DNA from: Acidobacteriaceae bacterium
GTDB taxonomy: Bacteria > Acidobacteriota > Terriglobia > Terriglobales > Acidobacteriaceae
Assembly (NCBI GenBank): GCA_003140075.1
Contig: PLIO01000214.1
Span: 1-64,000, forward strand
Length of the DNA: 64,000 nt
Direction of reading: 5' to 3'
Both the position numbers and the translations under genes were made by a program. Below the pieces are notes generated by a model, which did no database searches, was not told the origin of the DNA, and saw only the letters and a program-made list of their open reading frames with translations. This document shows positions 10,804 through 20,848 of the stretch, in pieces (the stretch's first letter is position 1; each line of letters begins with the position of its first letter).

Positions 10804-11673
10804 TCAGGATGACATTTGGTCGGTGCTTTTGCGGCTCAACTCCCACGCCTTGGCATACTTCCACGAAACGTAAACTGCGTGGTAGAGGTGCAGCAGCAGG
10901 CCTTCGCGGCCGTCGAGGAAGCCGAGGCGGAAGAAGTAGTTGTAGACGAACGTTGCCAGCGGGCGTAGGACGATGTCGATGACGCTGAAGCGGACCTTGC
11001 GATTGGCTTCGGCCACGACCATCTCCGCACCCAGGGACGAGTAGCGGTTCATGTGCTCGATGTAGTCGGAGAGCGTGGGATAGGAGTGGTGGAGAAGCGC
11101 GCCGACTTTAATGATTGCGGTTCTTCGATTAGTCTGTGCATCTTCGTGGACTGCTCGACTCTCGTCGAATCGAGCGCTGCCTCGCGCAAATAGGCGTAAC
11201 TTTCGGTCGGGATAATATCCACCATGTTCAAGCCATCGGCCCAGGAAATAATTTCTTCTGGTGATCCAGAACGCTAAGGGCAGCAGACCGACATCGCCCC
11301 GTAGATCCTCGAATCTAGTGGTGAAGGCTGAGGCAAGAGCCCACTCAAAAGGACCGTGGTCAACGTCAGTAGCTGCGCGCTTGATATGTGCGGCTAGGTC
11401 CACGCTTACTTCCTCATCCGCATCCAAACTCAAAATCCAATCTCCTGTAGCCTTGTCGATCGCAGAATTCTTTTGTGCGGCAAAGCCTTTCCATTCCTCA
11501 ACGAAGACTTTTGCGCCGAACGATTTCGCAATCTCCACTGTACGGTCGGTCGAGCCTGAGTCGACGACGATGATTTCTCCCTTGCCGTCGCTGACTAGCT
11601 GCCGCACGCTTTCGAGCGCGCGCGAAAGGTTGGCTTCCTCGTTGTGCGTGATGATGACGATGGACAAGGTCAC
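10804..11673 (-). CDS. Family 2 glycosyltransferase, WaaE/KdtX-like
   Basis: LSIVIITHNEEANLSRALESVR...EIIVVDSGSTDRTVEIAKSFGA...LSLDADEEV. Confidence 0.9.
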   Translation of the reverse strand: MTLSIVIITHNEEANLSRALESVRQLVSDGKGEIIVVDSGSTDRTVEIAKSFGAKVFVEEWKGFAAQKNSAIDKATGDWILSLDADEEVSVDLAAHIKRAATDVDHGPFEWALASAFTTRFEDLRGDVGLLPLAFWITRRNYFLGRWLEHGGYYPDRKLRLFARGSARFDESRAVHEDAQTNRRTAIIKVGALLHHSYPTLSDYIEHMNRYSSLGAEMVVAEANRKVRFSVIDIVLRPLATFVYNYFFRLGFLDGREGLLLHLYHAVYVSWKYAKAWELSRKSTDQMSS

Positions 11674-11761
11674 GGGAGGAAGGATACAACGTTAGCCCAA
11701 CTTCTGAGAATTGGGGGCTTTCCGGGCATCACAGCTTGTAGTGGTTGCCCGGGCCAGGCCA

Positions 11762-11818
11762 GCGCCCAAAGGCGCATCTTTAAGAACACCGCCCTTACGG
11801 TATGCCTAAAGGCATACC
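11762..11818. repeat. Two short perfect hairpins (GCGCC-CAAA-GGCGC; GGTATGCC-TAAA-GGCATACC), REP-like
   Basis: Direct reading of inverted repeats in the intergenic region. Confidence 0.65.
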
Positions 11819-11906
11819 CCGATACGAATCGCGATTGGGCCGAAGCTGTTAAGCAGTGTCTGAGATCGATGTCGATCTTCAAGTCCTCCGCCTCTCATCG
11901 GCCCAC

Positions 11907-14021
11907 CTACGATGGCGGCGGCTGGGAGGACGGCGCCTGCGCCGGAGCAGCCTGCCCGGTCGGACTCGCGTCCTGCCGCGGCGCTACATATGGGACCTGC
12001 GGCTGGTGCGTAACCTGGCCGCGCGTCGCGTCGGCGATGTCGATGCCGGTGTGGTCGAGCAACAAGCCGGTGGCGCGATCGAGCTCCACGCGCGACTTCT
12101 CGTAGGCTGCCTTGGCCGAGACCAGATTCGACTCGGAGGTGGTCAGGACGGAGGCATCCTGCAGGATTGCGGTTGTGGTGGTGAGTCCGACTTTCAGTTT
12201 CTGCTGATCGGCGTCGAGAGTCTGGCGCGCAAAGTCGACTGCATACTGGGCGGCCTGCACCGCGGCGCGATTCTGTTTCACGTCGAATTGCGCGTTGCGC
12301 ACTTCGATGCGCACCTGATTTTCAAGTTGGTGCAGCCGTACCTGGGCCTGGCGGTATTCCAGTTCCGCACGCACCTGGTTGGCCTGGGCTTCGCGATTGC
12401 GTAGCGGAATGGTTAGCGAAAGTCCCACACCTTTGTCGGGAGCGGTTCCGTTGAAGAGCTGGTTCAGCGTGCCGCCGTAGCCGACCGAGCCTCCGTTGAC
12501 AAAGGGGGGCGGGGCGTTCGACCCGCTGAAGCAGCTTGAGACGGCGGGATTACAGGGTGGTGACAGCACTGCGGGATTGATATTCCCACCCACGCCTGAT
12601 CCGCTGTAATAAGCGAAGGCATCGAGCGAAGGCAGCATGGCGTTGCGAACGGCTTTGCTGCTCAGGTCGCGGGAATTGAGATCGATGCGCGACTCCACGA
12701 GTTCGGCGCGGTGGTCGAGAGCCTGATTGATCAGATCCTGCGTAGGAGTGACCGCTTCCTCCTGCGGAACTTGCATGGTAGAGGTAGGAATCACGTCGGC
12801 TTCGGCCAGCGCCGGATCTTCAATGCTGCGGCTGAGCGCGTTCTTCACCAGCAACTTTTCCAGTTCCAGATTGTTCTGCGCCAGGATCAGATTCTGCTGG
12901 TTGGTTGAGACTGTGCTCTGCGCGCTCACCACCTGAATGGGCGGCACCGTGCCGACTTTCGCCTGCTGCCTGGAATCGTCCAGCGCCTTCTGCGCGTAGG
13001 TAAGAGATTCCTGCTGCACGCGCACATTTTCATAGGCATACACCAGGTCCCAATACATATCTTCGATCTGGTCGACGGTGGTGATCACCTGCAAGCGGAA
13101 GGCGACGTCGGAAATTTCCCGGTTGTTCTTGGCGATGCGGATGAAGCGAGTATTGGGAAGCGAGCCGAAGCCCTGCAGCAGGTTCTGCGTGACGCGGACC
13201 TGGAAGTTCGAACTGATGCCTGGGCTCAATAGACTCAGCAGACTGTTCGTCGCGAAGTGAGTGTTATTGAATCCCGCGTTTAGAGTCGTGCCCCACTCGA
13301 AACCCTGCGTGTAGGCGAAGTCGGCGGTGTAGGTGTTCTGGGAAGTGATGGGCACGCTGTCTACGCTGGTGGATTCCGAGTCCTCCTTGTCGAGTTGCAG
13401 CGTGCTGGTGACGATCGGATCGAAGCTGGTAATGTTCGAGCCGATGCCGAGCGTAGAACTGACCAAGCCGTTGGTACCAGTGCCTACGCCGCTGGGCGCG
13501 ACGGTGGTGCCTCCGGTGCCGGAGCCAACCGTTCCTCCCAGGCCACCCACGCCTCCGCCGGGAGTGTTCTGCACAATGCCGGCGTTCACGCCGAGAATGT
13601 TGGCGCCCGACTTGGCGCGCAAGTAATCGGTGTCGGCGATGTTCAGGTTGTAGCGAGCGATATCGATATCGAGATTGTTCTCGAGTGCGAGCGCGACCGC
13701 ATCGTCGATAGAGAGATAGATTTTTCCGTCGCGCATGAGCGAGTCGACGCGCGGTGAATTGCTCAGGTTCGGCTGTGCCACCTGCTGCGGCTGGTAGGGC
13801 TGCAGGAAATGTGGAAACGCCGAGCGCGGCTTCGAGTAATCCTGCAAGTGGACCGTCTGCGGCTGAGCGGGAACCGGAGCGGTCTGCGGCGCCGGAGCTG
13901 CCGGAACTTCTTGCGCCCGCAAGGCCGGCGGTAACGGCATGCAGGCCAGGATGGCAAAGGCCGTCAACAGCATGGCAGACCGCGAGATCGCCGCGGTCAG
14001 TCGAGATGAGAACAAAACCAT
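11907..14021 (-). CDS. TolC-family outer membrane efflux protein, copy 1
   Basis: Start re-assigned to MVLFSSRLTAAISRSAMLLTAFAILACMPL (signal peptide, AAGGAGA upstream); TolC-type heptad repeats; ORF track start 14369 judged too far upstream. Confidence 0.87.
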   Translation of the reverse strand: MVLFSSRLTAAISRSAMLLTAFAILACMPLPPALRAQEVPAAPAPQTAPVPAQPQTVHLQDYSKPRSAFPHFLQPYQPQQVAQPNLSNSPRVDSLMRDGKIYLSIDDAVALALENNLDIDIARYNLNIADTDYLRAKSGANILGVNAGIVQNTPGGGVGGLGGTVGSGTGGTTVAPSGVGTGTNGLVSSTLGIGSNITSFDPIVTSTLQLDKEDSESTSVDSVPITSQNTYTADFAYTQGFEWGTTLNAGFNNTHFATNSLLSLLSPGISSNFQVRVTQNLLQGFGSLPNTRFIRIAKNNREISDVAFRLQVITTVDQIEDMYWDLVYAYENVRVQQESLTYAQKALDDSRQQAKVGTVPPIQVVSAQSTVSTNQQNLILAQNNLELEKLLVKNALSRSIEDPALAEADVIPTSTMQVPQEEAVTPTQDLINQALDHRAELVESRIDLNSRDLSSKAVRNAMLPSLDAFAYYSGSGVGGNINPAVLSPPCNPAVSSCFSGSNAPPPFVNGGSVGYGGTLNQLFNGTAPDKGVGLSLTIPLRNREAQANQVRAELEYRQAQVRLHQLENQVRIEVRNAQFDVKQNRAAVQAAQYAVDFARQTLDADQQKLKVGLTTTTAILQDASVLTTSESNLVSAKAAYEKSRVELDRATGLLLDHTGIDIADATRGQVTHQPQVPYVAPRQDASPTGQAAPAQAPSSQPPPS

Positions 14022-14238
14022 GTTTCGTCTCCTTAGAATCGAAACCGAGTCGAAGCAATCGTGCCTCGCGTCGAGAGGGCAAAATAGAGTTCGAAAATTG
14101 CGTACGGAAAACATAGGGGCGTCTCTCCATCTTAGCGGGACGGAACGGGTAGACGCGGGCGCAGATTGTAAAGAATTGTTAGAAAAAAAATAAGGCGCGG
14201 CTTGCGGCCGCGCCTTCGTCCGTTGGTAAAACAACATG

Positions 14239-16329
14239 TCATTGAGGCTGCTGTGGGGCCGCTGCTTGCGGGGCCACGGAGGGCAACTCCTTGCGAGGCG
14301 CGATATAGGGCACGCCGGGCATACGCGTAACTTGGCCCTTCGCGGCATCGTCGATGCTGATGCCCGCATGGTCGAGCGTCACGCCGGTCGCGCGATCGAG
14401 TTCAACGCGCGACTTTTCGTAGGCCGCCATGGCAGACATCAAAGTAGACTCCGCCGTGGCCAGCCCGCTCTGGGTCTGCAGGACCAACGTTGTGGTCGAA
14501 GTGCCGAACTGGTATTTCTTCTGTTCGGCATCGAGCGACTGCTTGGCATAGTCGACGGCAGCCTGAGCGGAAACTACGCTGGCACGGTTCTGTTCGACTC
14601 CGAACTGAGCGTTGCGGACTTCGATGCTGATCTGGTTTTCGATCTGCTGCAAACGCATCTGGGCCTGCTGGTACTCCAGTTCCGAGCGAATCTGCACTGC
14701 CTGGGCGGCGCGGTTGCGCAGCGGGATGTTCAGGTTTAAGCCAACGCCTTTATCCGACGCCGCAGAGTTGATGAGCTGGTTGAGTGTGCCACCATAGCTT
14801 GTGGTCGGTGAGACCGGAATAAAGATCTGGCCGGGAGGGGTCGACGCTTCATTTGGTCCCGCGCAAAAACCCTCGGCCTGCTCGGCAATCGGCTGATTCG
14901 CGCACAGATTCGATGGGTTTTGCGAGCCACCCAATCCCGTGCCACCGTAGTAGGCAAACAGGTCAAGCGTCGGCAGCAGGGCGTTGCGTACCGCTCTGTT
15001 GCTGATCTCAGTTGTGTTGAGCTGGATGCGGGACTCCACCAGATCGGCACGATGGCGAAGCGCATCCACGATCAGATCCTGTGTCGGTTGGATCGGCTCA
15101 CTTTCCGGAAGTTCCATGGTAGAAGTTGGAACCACGTCGGCTGCCGCCAGAGTCTGATCGCGCAGGGTTCGACTGAGCGCGTTCTTCATGAGCAACTGCT
15201 CTAACTGGAGGTTTGTCAGGGCAATCGTCAATGCTTGCTGGTCCTGGGCGACGGTGCTCTGGGAGCGGACAACTTCAATGGGCGCCAGGCTGCCGATCTC
15301 CACTTGTTTCTTGGTATCGGAGAGCGTTTTGTCGGCGAAAGCCAGCGACTCTTTCTGCACGCGAGCGTTCTCGTAGGCGTAAACCAGATCCCAGTACATA
15401 GTCTCAATCTGGTTTACCGTCGTAATTACCTGCAGCCGGAAGGCCACGTCGGAAAGCTCACGATCGTTTTTCGCGATGCTGATAAAACGATTGTTGGCCG
15501 CAAGGCCAAACCCCTGCAGCAGATGCTGCGTGAGTTGCATCTTGAAACCGGAGTTGAGTTGCGGGCTTAAGGGACTGAAAGGAGCATTTCCGGTTGTGAC
15601 GCGCGTGTTGTTAAAGCCCACCGATAGGTTCGTGCCCCAGGAGAATCCCTGCAGGTAGGAAAAGGTTGCGGTGGAGGTATTCTGAGGCGACTCGGGACTG
15701 AAGGTACTGGACGGGAGGATATGGAAACGATCCTCCTGCAGCGTGCCCGTGAGAATGGGGTCGAAGCTGGTGACGAGCGACCCGAGTCCGAGCGTAGAGC
15801 CGACCAAACCTCCCGCGCCTGCCCCTGCACCTCCTGCACCCAGAGTCGTTCCACCAGTTCCGGAGCCGACCTGTCCGCCGAGGCCGCCGACGCCGCCTCC
15901 CGGAGTGTTCTGCACGATGCCGGTGTTCACGCCGAGAGTGGAAGCTCCGGCCTTGGCGCGCAGGATGTCGGTGTCGGCAATGTTCAGGTTGTAGCGCGCA
16001 ATGGCGATATCCAGATTGTTTTCCAGCGCGAGCGCGATGGCCTCGTCGAGCGATAGATAGAGCTTGCCATCGCGCATCAGGGAATCGATGCGCGCGGTGT
16101 TGGCCAGGTTCGGCGCTGCCAGATGCCGCGCCGTGTAAGGCCCAATCGGATTGGGAAAATGCGACACCGGCTGAGAATAATTCAGGACAGGCAGCGGCCG
16201 CGTCTCCGGCGTATTTTGCGGGACGGGCGCGGCGGGCGCTTCCTGGGCCCAGCCTGCGACAGTCAGGGTTGCGAAAAGAATCGCGGCTATAGTCAGCCGG
16301 ATGTTTGAGGCTAAGCGTGCGAATGGCAT
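14239..16329 (-). CDS. TolC-family outer membrane efflux protein, copy 2 (tandem paralogue)
   Basis: Clear similarity to the 11907-14021 product, including IARYNLNIADTD..RAK and GGGVGGLGG insert. Confidence 0.87.
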   Translation of the reverse strand: MPFARLASNIRLTIAAILFATLTVAGWAQEAPAAPVPQNTPETRPLPVLNYSQPVSHFPNPIGPYTARHLAAPNLANTARIDSLMRDGKLYLSLDEAIALALENNLDIAIARYNLNIADTDILRAKAGASTLGVNTGIVQNTPGGGVGGLGGQVGSGTGGTTLGAGGAGAGAGGLVGSTLGLGSLVTSFDPILTGTLQEDRFHILPSSTFSPESPQNTSTATFSYLQGFSWGTNLSVGFNNTRVTTGNAPFSPLSPQLNSGFKMQLTQHLLQGFGLAANNRFISIAKNDRELSDVAFRLQVITTVNQIETMYWDLVYAYENARVQKESLAFADKTLSDTKKQVEIGSLAPIEVVRSQSTVAQDQQALTIALTNLQLEQLLMKNALSRTLRDQTLAAADVVPTSTMELPESEPIQPTQDLIVDALRHRADLVESRIQLNTTEISNRAVRNALLPTLDLFAYYGGTGLGGSQNPSNLCANQPIAEQAEGFCAGPNEASTPPGQIFIPVSPTTSYGGTLNQLINSAASDKGVGLNLNIPLRNRAAQAVQIRSELEYQQAQMRLQQIENQISIEVRNAQFGVEQNRASVVSAQAAVDYAKQSLDAEQKKYQFGTSTTTLVLQTQSGLATAESTLMSAMAAYEKSRVELDRATGVTLDHAGISIDDAAKGQVTRMPGVPYIAPRKELPSVAPQAAAPQQPQ

Positions 16330-16777
16330 CTACTCATCTCCGTTCCATTAAGACCAGTTCCGTAAGACTAATTCATGAAGGACTTGCAGCATTTTAAAGA
16401 CTTGGTTGAACCCGAGACCGCCTGGACTACCCAAAATGAAGCTCTACTCAGAGTGGTACGCAATCCGCCGCGCCTGGGTTCCTGAAAAAGCGTTCCTGAA
16501 AAAGCTCCTGGAGAACAAAAGGCTCAAGAATTCGTGTCGAATACCATCCTTGGACGCGGAAACTTGGGGAAACGCATTAGTATATCCGACCCAGGGGCTC
16601 CGCTTTCCAACCCTTCGGAGTGTTGAAACTGATAAAGTGCTGGCGAAGGCGGAACGTTCCCCGAGTGCCGGAATCACTCTCGCGGAGACTACCCGGACGC
16701 GTGACCTGGACACTTGAAATGAGTTGGATGAACCGGCGCTGCTCTGGGACTCGCGGCTGCAAAAATTAAAAGATCGC

Positions 16778-17575
16778 ATGCGTAATCTCAAACTGATTCT
16801 CTCCTATGACGGGTCGGACTTTGCTGGCTGGCAGGTGCAACCCGACGCCCTGACGGTGCAGGGCACACTCGCCTCAGCCATTGGACGAATCACCGGCGAA
16901 AAGGTATTGCCGCAGGGCTCGGGTAGAACGGACGCGGGCGTGCACGCGCTAGCCCAGGTGGTGACATTTGTCACGGAGTCTTGCGTTCCGGCGGCGAATT
17001 TCGTGAAAGCGCTGAACGACGTCTTGCCGGCGTCGGTGCGGGTGCTCGAAGTGGAAGAGGTTGCGGAGGACTTTCATGCGCGCAAATCAGCGCGAGGAAA
17101 AACTTATCGCTACCGGATTTATCGAGCGGCGATTTGTCCGCCGTTTCTGGCCCGGTACGTATGGCACTATCCGTATCCTTTGGATGAGGCGGCGATGGCG
17201 CAGGCGGCAGGGCGGGTAGTGGGTCAGCACGATTTCACTTCGTTCGCCGCGGTCGATCCGGAACGTAGCGCCGCCGTCCCGCAGGCTTTCGCAGGTAAGG
17301 AGAATGTCCGAGGAGGTAAGGCTGCGCCAGTCTCAAACATCCGGCGGATCTTTTCTTCGAGCTGGGAGCGGCAGGGAGAAGAATTCGTGTACACGGTGAA
17401 GGGATCGGGATTTCTGCATCACATGGTGAGAAATCTGGTGGGGACGTTTATTCTGGTGGGCAAAAGAACATTGCAGGCGGAGGATGTTGCGCGGATACTG
17501 GAAGCGCGTAACCGGTCCGCCGCGGGGGCAACCGCCCCGGCCAGCGGACTGTATCTGGTGAATGTGGAGTATTGA
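16778..17575 (+). CDS. truA: tRNA pseudouridine(38-40) synthase
   Basis: LILSYDGSDFAGWQVQP...GSGRTDAGVHALAQVV...HHMVRNLVGT; start re-assigned to MRNLKLILSYDG. Confidence 0.93.
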   Translation: MRNLKLILSYDGSDFAGWQVQPDALTVQGTLASAIGRITGEKVLPQGSGRTDAGVHALAQVVTFVTESCVPAANFVKALNDVLPASVRVLEVEEVAEDFHARKSARGKTYRYRIYRAAICPPFLARYVWHYPYPLDEAAMAQAAGRVVGQHDFTSFAAVDPERSAAVPQAFAGKENVRGGKAAPVSNIRRIFSSSWERQGEEFVYTVKGSGFLHHMVRNLVGTFILVGKRTLQAEDVARILEARNRSAAGATAPASGLYLVNVEY

Positions 17576-17615
17576 ATAACGGCAGCAGCGAGCTCATCTG
17601 CAGCATGGTTGAGTT

Positions 17616-19187
17616 ATGGCCACCGATCTGCAAATCGCGGTGCGGAGGGTTTCGTCGGTGAATCCGGCGACGGGCGAAGTTCTGCGCGAGCTGGAGTGCG
17701 CGAGCGAAAAGGAAGTTCTGGCGGTGGTGGCGCGAGCGCGGGCCGCACAGGTGGAGTGGGCCGCGCTCGGCGTACGCAAGCGAATCGAGGTTCTGCGCGA
17801 GTTTCAGCGCAGGCTGCACGGAAAGAAATCAGAAATTGCTGAGGCGATCACGCGAGAAGCGGGCAAGCCCGTGGCTGAAGCTCTGACCACCGAGGTGCTG
17901 GTGGCGCTCGATGTTGCGCGGTTCCTCGTCGAAAATGCGTATCGCCTGCTGCGCGACGAACCTCTGCCGCATGGCAATCTCGCCACCAAGCTGAAACGCG
18001 GCTGGCTGGTGCGCGAGCCCTACGGCGTGGTGGGAATTATTTCGCCGTGGAATTATCCCTTCTCGATTCCTGCGACCGAGGCGCTCGCGGCTCTGGTAGC
18101 GGGGAACACCGTGGTGCTGAAGCCATCGGAATTTACTTCTCTGGTGGCGCTCGAATTGGAGTCGCTGCTGCGGGCAGCGGGTGTATCCAAGGCTGTTTTT
18201 CAGGTGGTGGTCGGCGATGGCGCGACCGGCGCGGCCCTGCTTCATTCGCGAATCGACAAGCTGATCTTTACTGGAAGCGTGGCCACGGGCAAGGGCATCG
18301 CGGTGGCCGCGGCCGAACGTCTGCTGCCTGTCGTGCTGGAGTTGGGCGGCAAAGATCCCATGCTGGTGCTCGACGATGCCGACGTGGATGTGGCTTCGAG
18401 CGCCGCGGTGTGGGGAGCGTTCGTCAACGCGGGGCAGACTTGTTTGTCGGTGGAGCGCTGCTACGTTCATCGAAGTTTGTATGAAAGTTTTCTGAAAGCA
18501 TGCGTCGAGAAAACGAAAAAACTCCGCGTCGGCAACGGAAGAGACCGTGAGACCGATGTAGGACCAATGATCCACGAGCGGCAGTTGCGGATTGTCCAAT
18601 CGCACGTGGACGATGCCGTGGCGCGCGGAGCACGGGTTCTGGCCGGAGGGTCGCGGTTTCCAGAGCTAGGCCAGAATTTTTATAAGCCGACGGTTTTGGC
18701 AGACCTTACCCACGAAATGCGCATCATGCGCGAGGAAACATTCGGCCCGGTGCTTCCCGTGGCGGCGTTCGAAAACGACGAGGAAGCGGTGCAACTGGCT
18801 AACGACTCGGAATTCGGCCTCGCCGCGAGCGTGTGGACGCGCGACGCCGCTCGCGGCGAGCGCCTGGCGCGGAGCATCCAGGCCGGTACCGTCATGGTCA
18901 ACGATGTGGTTTCCTGTTTCGGCATCAGCGAAGCGCCGCACGGCGGAGTGAAGTCGAGCGGCGTCGGCCGCGCCCACGGGCGCTTCGGCCTCGAAGAGAT
19001 GGTGCGATTGAAGTACTTGGATTCCGACCTCATGCCCGGAATGAAGAAAGTCTGGTGGTATGGATATGGCGCCAGCTTCGCGCGGCAGATGGAGGGCTTT
19101 CTGGATATGCAATTTGCCCGCGGACTGGGGAATCGCCTGAGCGGCGCGATGCGAGCCGCCGGGGTGCTGCGACGGAAGCGGTTGTGA
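17616..19187 (+). CDS. Aldehyde dehydrogenase family protein
   Basis: ISPWNYPF, LELGGKDPMLVLDDAD, NAGQTCLSVER motifs. Confidence 0.93.
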   Translation: MATDLQIAVRRVSSVNPATGEVLRELECASEKEVLAVVARARAAQVEWAALGVRKRIEVLREFQRRLHGKKSEIAEAITREAGKPVAEALTTEVLVALDVARFLVENAYRLLRDEPLPHGNLATKLKRGWLVREPYGVVGIISPWNYPFSIPATEALAALVAGNTVVLKPSEFTSLVALELESLLRAAGVSKAVFQVVVGDGATGAALLHSRIDKLIFTGSVATGKGIAVAAAERLLPVVLELGGKDPMLVLDDADVDVASSAAVWGAFVNAGQTCLSVERCYVHRSLYESFLKACVEKTKKLRVGNGRDRETDVGPMIHERQLRIVQSHVDDAVARGARVLAGGSRFPELGQNFYKPTVLADLTHEMRIMREETFGPVLPVAAFENDEEAVQLANDSEFGLAASVWTRDAARGERLARSIQAGTVMVNDVVSCFGISEAPHGGVKSSGVGRAHGRFGLEEMVRLKYLDSDLMPGMKKVWWYGYGASFARQMEGFLDMQFARGLGNRLSGAMRAAGVLRRKRL

Positions 19188-19227
19188 CTGGCAAGAGCTG
19201 AGAACTGAGAACCCCGAGAGGTGATTT

Positions 19228-19719
19228 GTGAGCAATCCTTCAACTTCCGATCCGAAGCGCGAACTACTCCGCCACACTCTGGCTACGCTGGCTTATCGCG
19301 GAGCCAAAGCCGTCCGCAAGGTGCCCGAGGGCTTTGCCGCGTTTCACGCCAATGAGGGCGTGCGCACGCCGGGACAGATTCTGGCGCACATGGGCGATCT
19401 ATTCGATTGGGCGCTCTCGATTGCCGTGGGCAAGCAGGCCTGGCAGGACTCGAAGCCCTTGTCTTGGGAACAGGAAGTGGAGAGATTCTTCGCGGCGTTG
19501 AAGAAGTTTGACGACTTCCTTGCTTCGAATGAGCCGGTCCAAGCTCCGCTGGAAAGGCTTTTTCAGGGGCCGATTGCCGACGCCTTCACTCACGTCGGCC
19601 AGATCGCCATTCTGCGGCGCCTGGCGGGAGATCCGCTGAAGGGCGAGAACTACTACAAGGCCGAGATGGCAACGGGACGAGTGGGCGCTGACCAGGCCAA
19701 GCCAAAATTAGAATTCTAA
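19228..19719 (+). CDS. DinB-like family protein
   Basis: GTG start; TPGQILAHMGDLFDWAL and DAFTHVGQIAILRRLAG metal-site-like His pattern. Confidence 0.65.
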   Translation: MSNPSTSDPKRELLRHTLATLAYRGAKAVRKVPEGFAAFHANEGVRTPGQILAHMGDLFDWALSIAVGKQAWQDSKPLSWEQEVERFFAALKKFDDFLASNEPVQAPLERLFQGPIADAFTHVGQIAILRRLAGDPLKGENYYKAEMATGRVGADQAKPKLEF

Positions 19720-19768
19720 GAAATGTAGCTTCAGAGAACTCATAAAACATTTGCCTTCATGAATTCGC

Positions 19769-20275
19769 TCAGTGCTGATTTTCTAACGGCACTTCCGCGC
19801 GGTAAATGGCCTGCCAGCGGCCAGCCTTAAGAATGTAAATCGAGCTTCCGTTCAGGTGGACCGGCAACTTTTCCCCATTGCAGGTGGCATATTGCTCAGC
19901 TTTGTACGTTAGCAAATAAGCGCCGGCGGCAAGCGGCAGCGCTCCGAAGTCGGAGAGTCCGTAGCCTTCCACGGTGCAGGTTTTCGCCGACGCTTGTTGC
20001 CGTTGCAATTGCTGGTCGCGGGAAAATGTACCGCCCTCACCCCAGAAGACACCGTTCTCCAGCATATGGTCGCGGAAGTAGGCGTCGTCTTTCGATTTCC
20101 ATGCCTCGAAGAAGCCGGTTTCGATGCGCACCAGTTCCTGCTGCACGTTGCCTGGAACGTCGGCTTTGCTGTGCGGCGTCTGCGCGTTCATCGGAGCGAA
20201 CAGAAGCGCGAGCGGGAGAAGAATTGCTGCGCCAGTCAGGAAAATCTTCTTCGCGGGAAACAGCTCATGTTTCAT
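19769..20275 (-). CDS. Secreted hypothetical protein, NTF2/DUF4440-like
   Basis: Start re-assigned to MKHELFPAKK with signal peptide; IETGFFEAWKSKDDAYFRDHMLENGVFWGEGG. Confidence 0.6.
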   Translation of the reverse strand: MKHELFPAKKIFLTGAAILLPLALLFAPMNAQTPHSKADVPGNVQQELVRIETGFFEAWKSKDDAYFRDHMLENGVFWGEGGTFSRDQQLQRQQASAKTCTVEGYGLSDFGALPLAAGAYLLTYKAEQYATCNGEKLPVHLNGSSIYILKAGRWQAIYRAEVPLENQH

Positions 20276-20427
20276 AGGACGATCATTCTGGCCTTGGAAG
20301 GCCGGTGACACGAATAGGCCTAGCATACGATATCGCAGCTTGGGCTGGCCTTTCCGCTTCGAGTACAATGACGGTCGTAGGGCCAAATCCGGCGGCGCGA
20401 GTGCCGCGCGAATGAGGGGTAAGTGCT

Positions 20428-20778
20428 TTGGCGACTGGCGAAATCACGACTTCCACTCCGCAAACTCCCGCACAGCTTCCGCATCACAAAGTCAAAATTA
20501 AGAAGGCCGGGCAGCGCGCCTGCAACGAGAAAAACGAAAAAGGCAAGTTCTGCGGCGGACACTTGAAGCGCTGGTTCTATACCAAGGATGTGATCGAGCA
20601 GGCTTGCGGCGACGTGGAAAAAGCGTGGGGGCCGGACGCCGAGGTCTACCGCTGCGAGCATTGCCAGACGCTCTATTTGCCGAATCCGGCGGAAGCGAAA
20701 GTGAATGTGGCGGGGCAGGGAATGATTTCCGTGTTTGGGCTGACTCTGCCGCCGAAAGAAAAAGTACCCAGTACCTAG
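20428..20778 (+). CDS. Hypothetical zinc-ribbon-like protein
   Basis: Cys-containing CNEKNEKGKFCGGHLKRW...YRCEHCQTLY; stop codon lies inside a repeat array. Confidence 0.6.
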   Translation: MATGEITTSTPQTPAQLPHHKVKIKKAGQRACNEKNEKGKFCGGHLKRWFYTKDVIEQACGDVEKAWGPDAEVYRCEHCQTLYLPNPAEAKVNVAGQGMISVFGLTLPPKEKVPST

Positions 20779-20842
20779 TACCCAGTAGCGAGTCGCCCGG
20801 AACTCTCTGGTTTCACTCGGTACTGGGTACTGGGTACTAGCA
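20764..20842. repeat. Inverted pair of heptamer arrays (GTACCCA/GTACCTA ... GGTACTG)
   Basis: GTACCCAGTACCTAGTACCCAGTA ... CGGTACTGGGTACTGGGTACTAG. Confidence 0.85.
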
Positions 20843-20848
20843 ACTCTC

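Noticed and set aside
16406-16717. 103-aa ORF upstream of truA
   Set aside because: No recognisable family, competing frames on both strands, and an internal short repeat (CCTGAAAAAGC); insufficient support.
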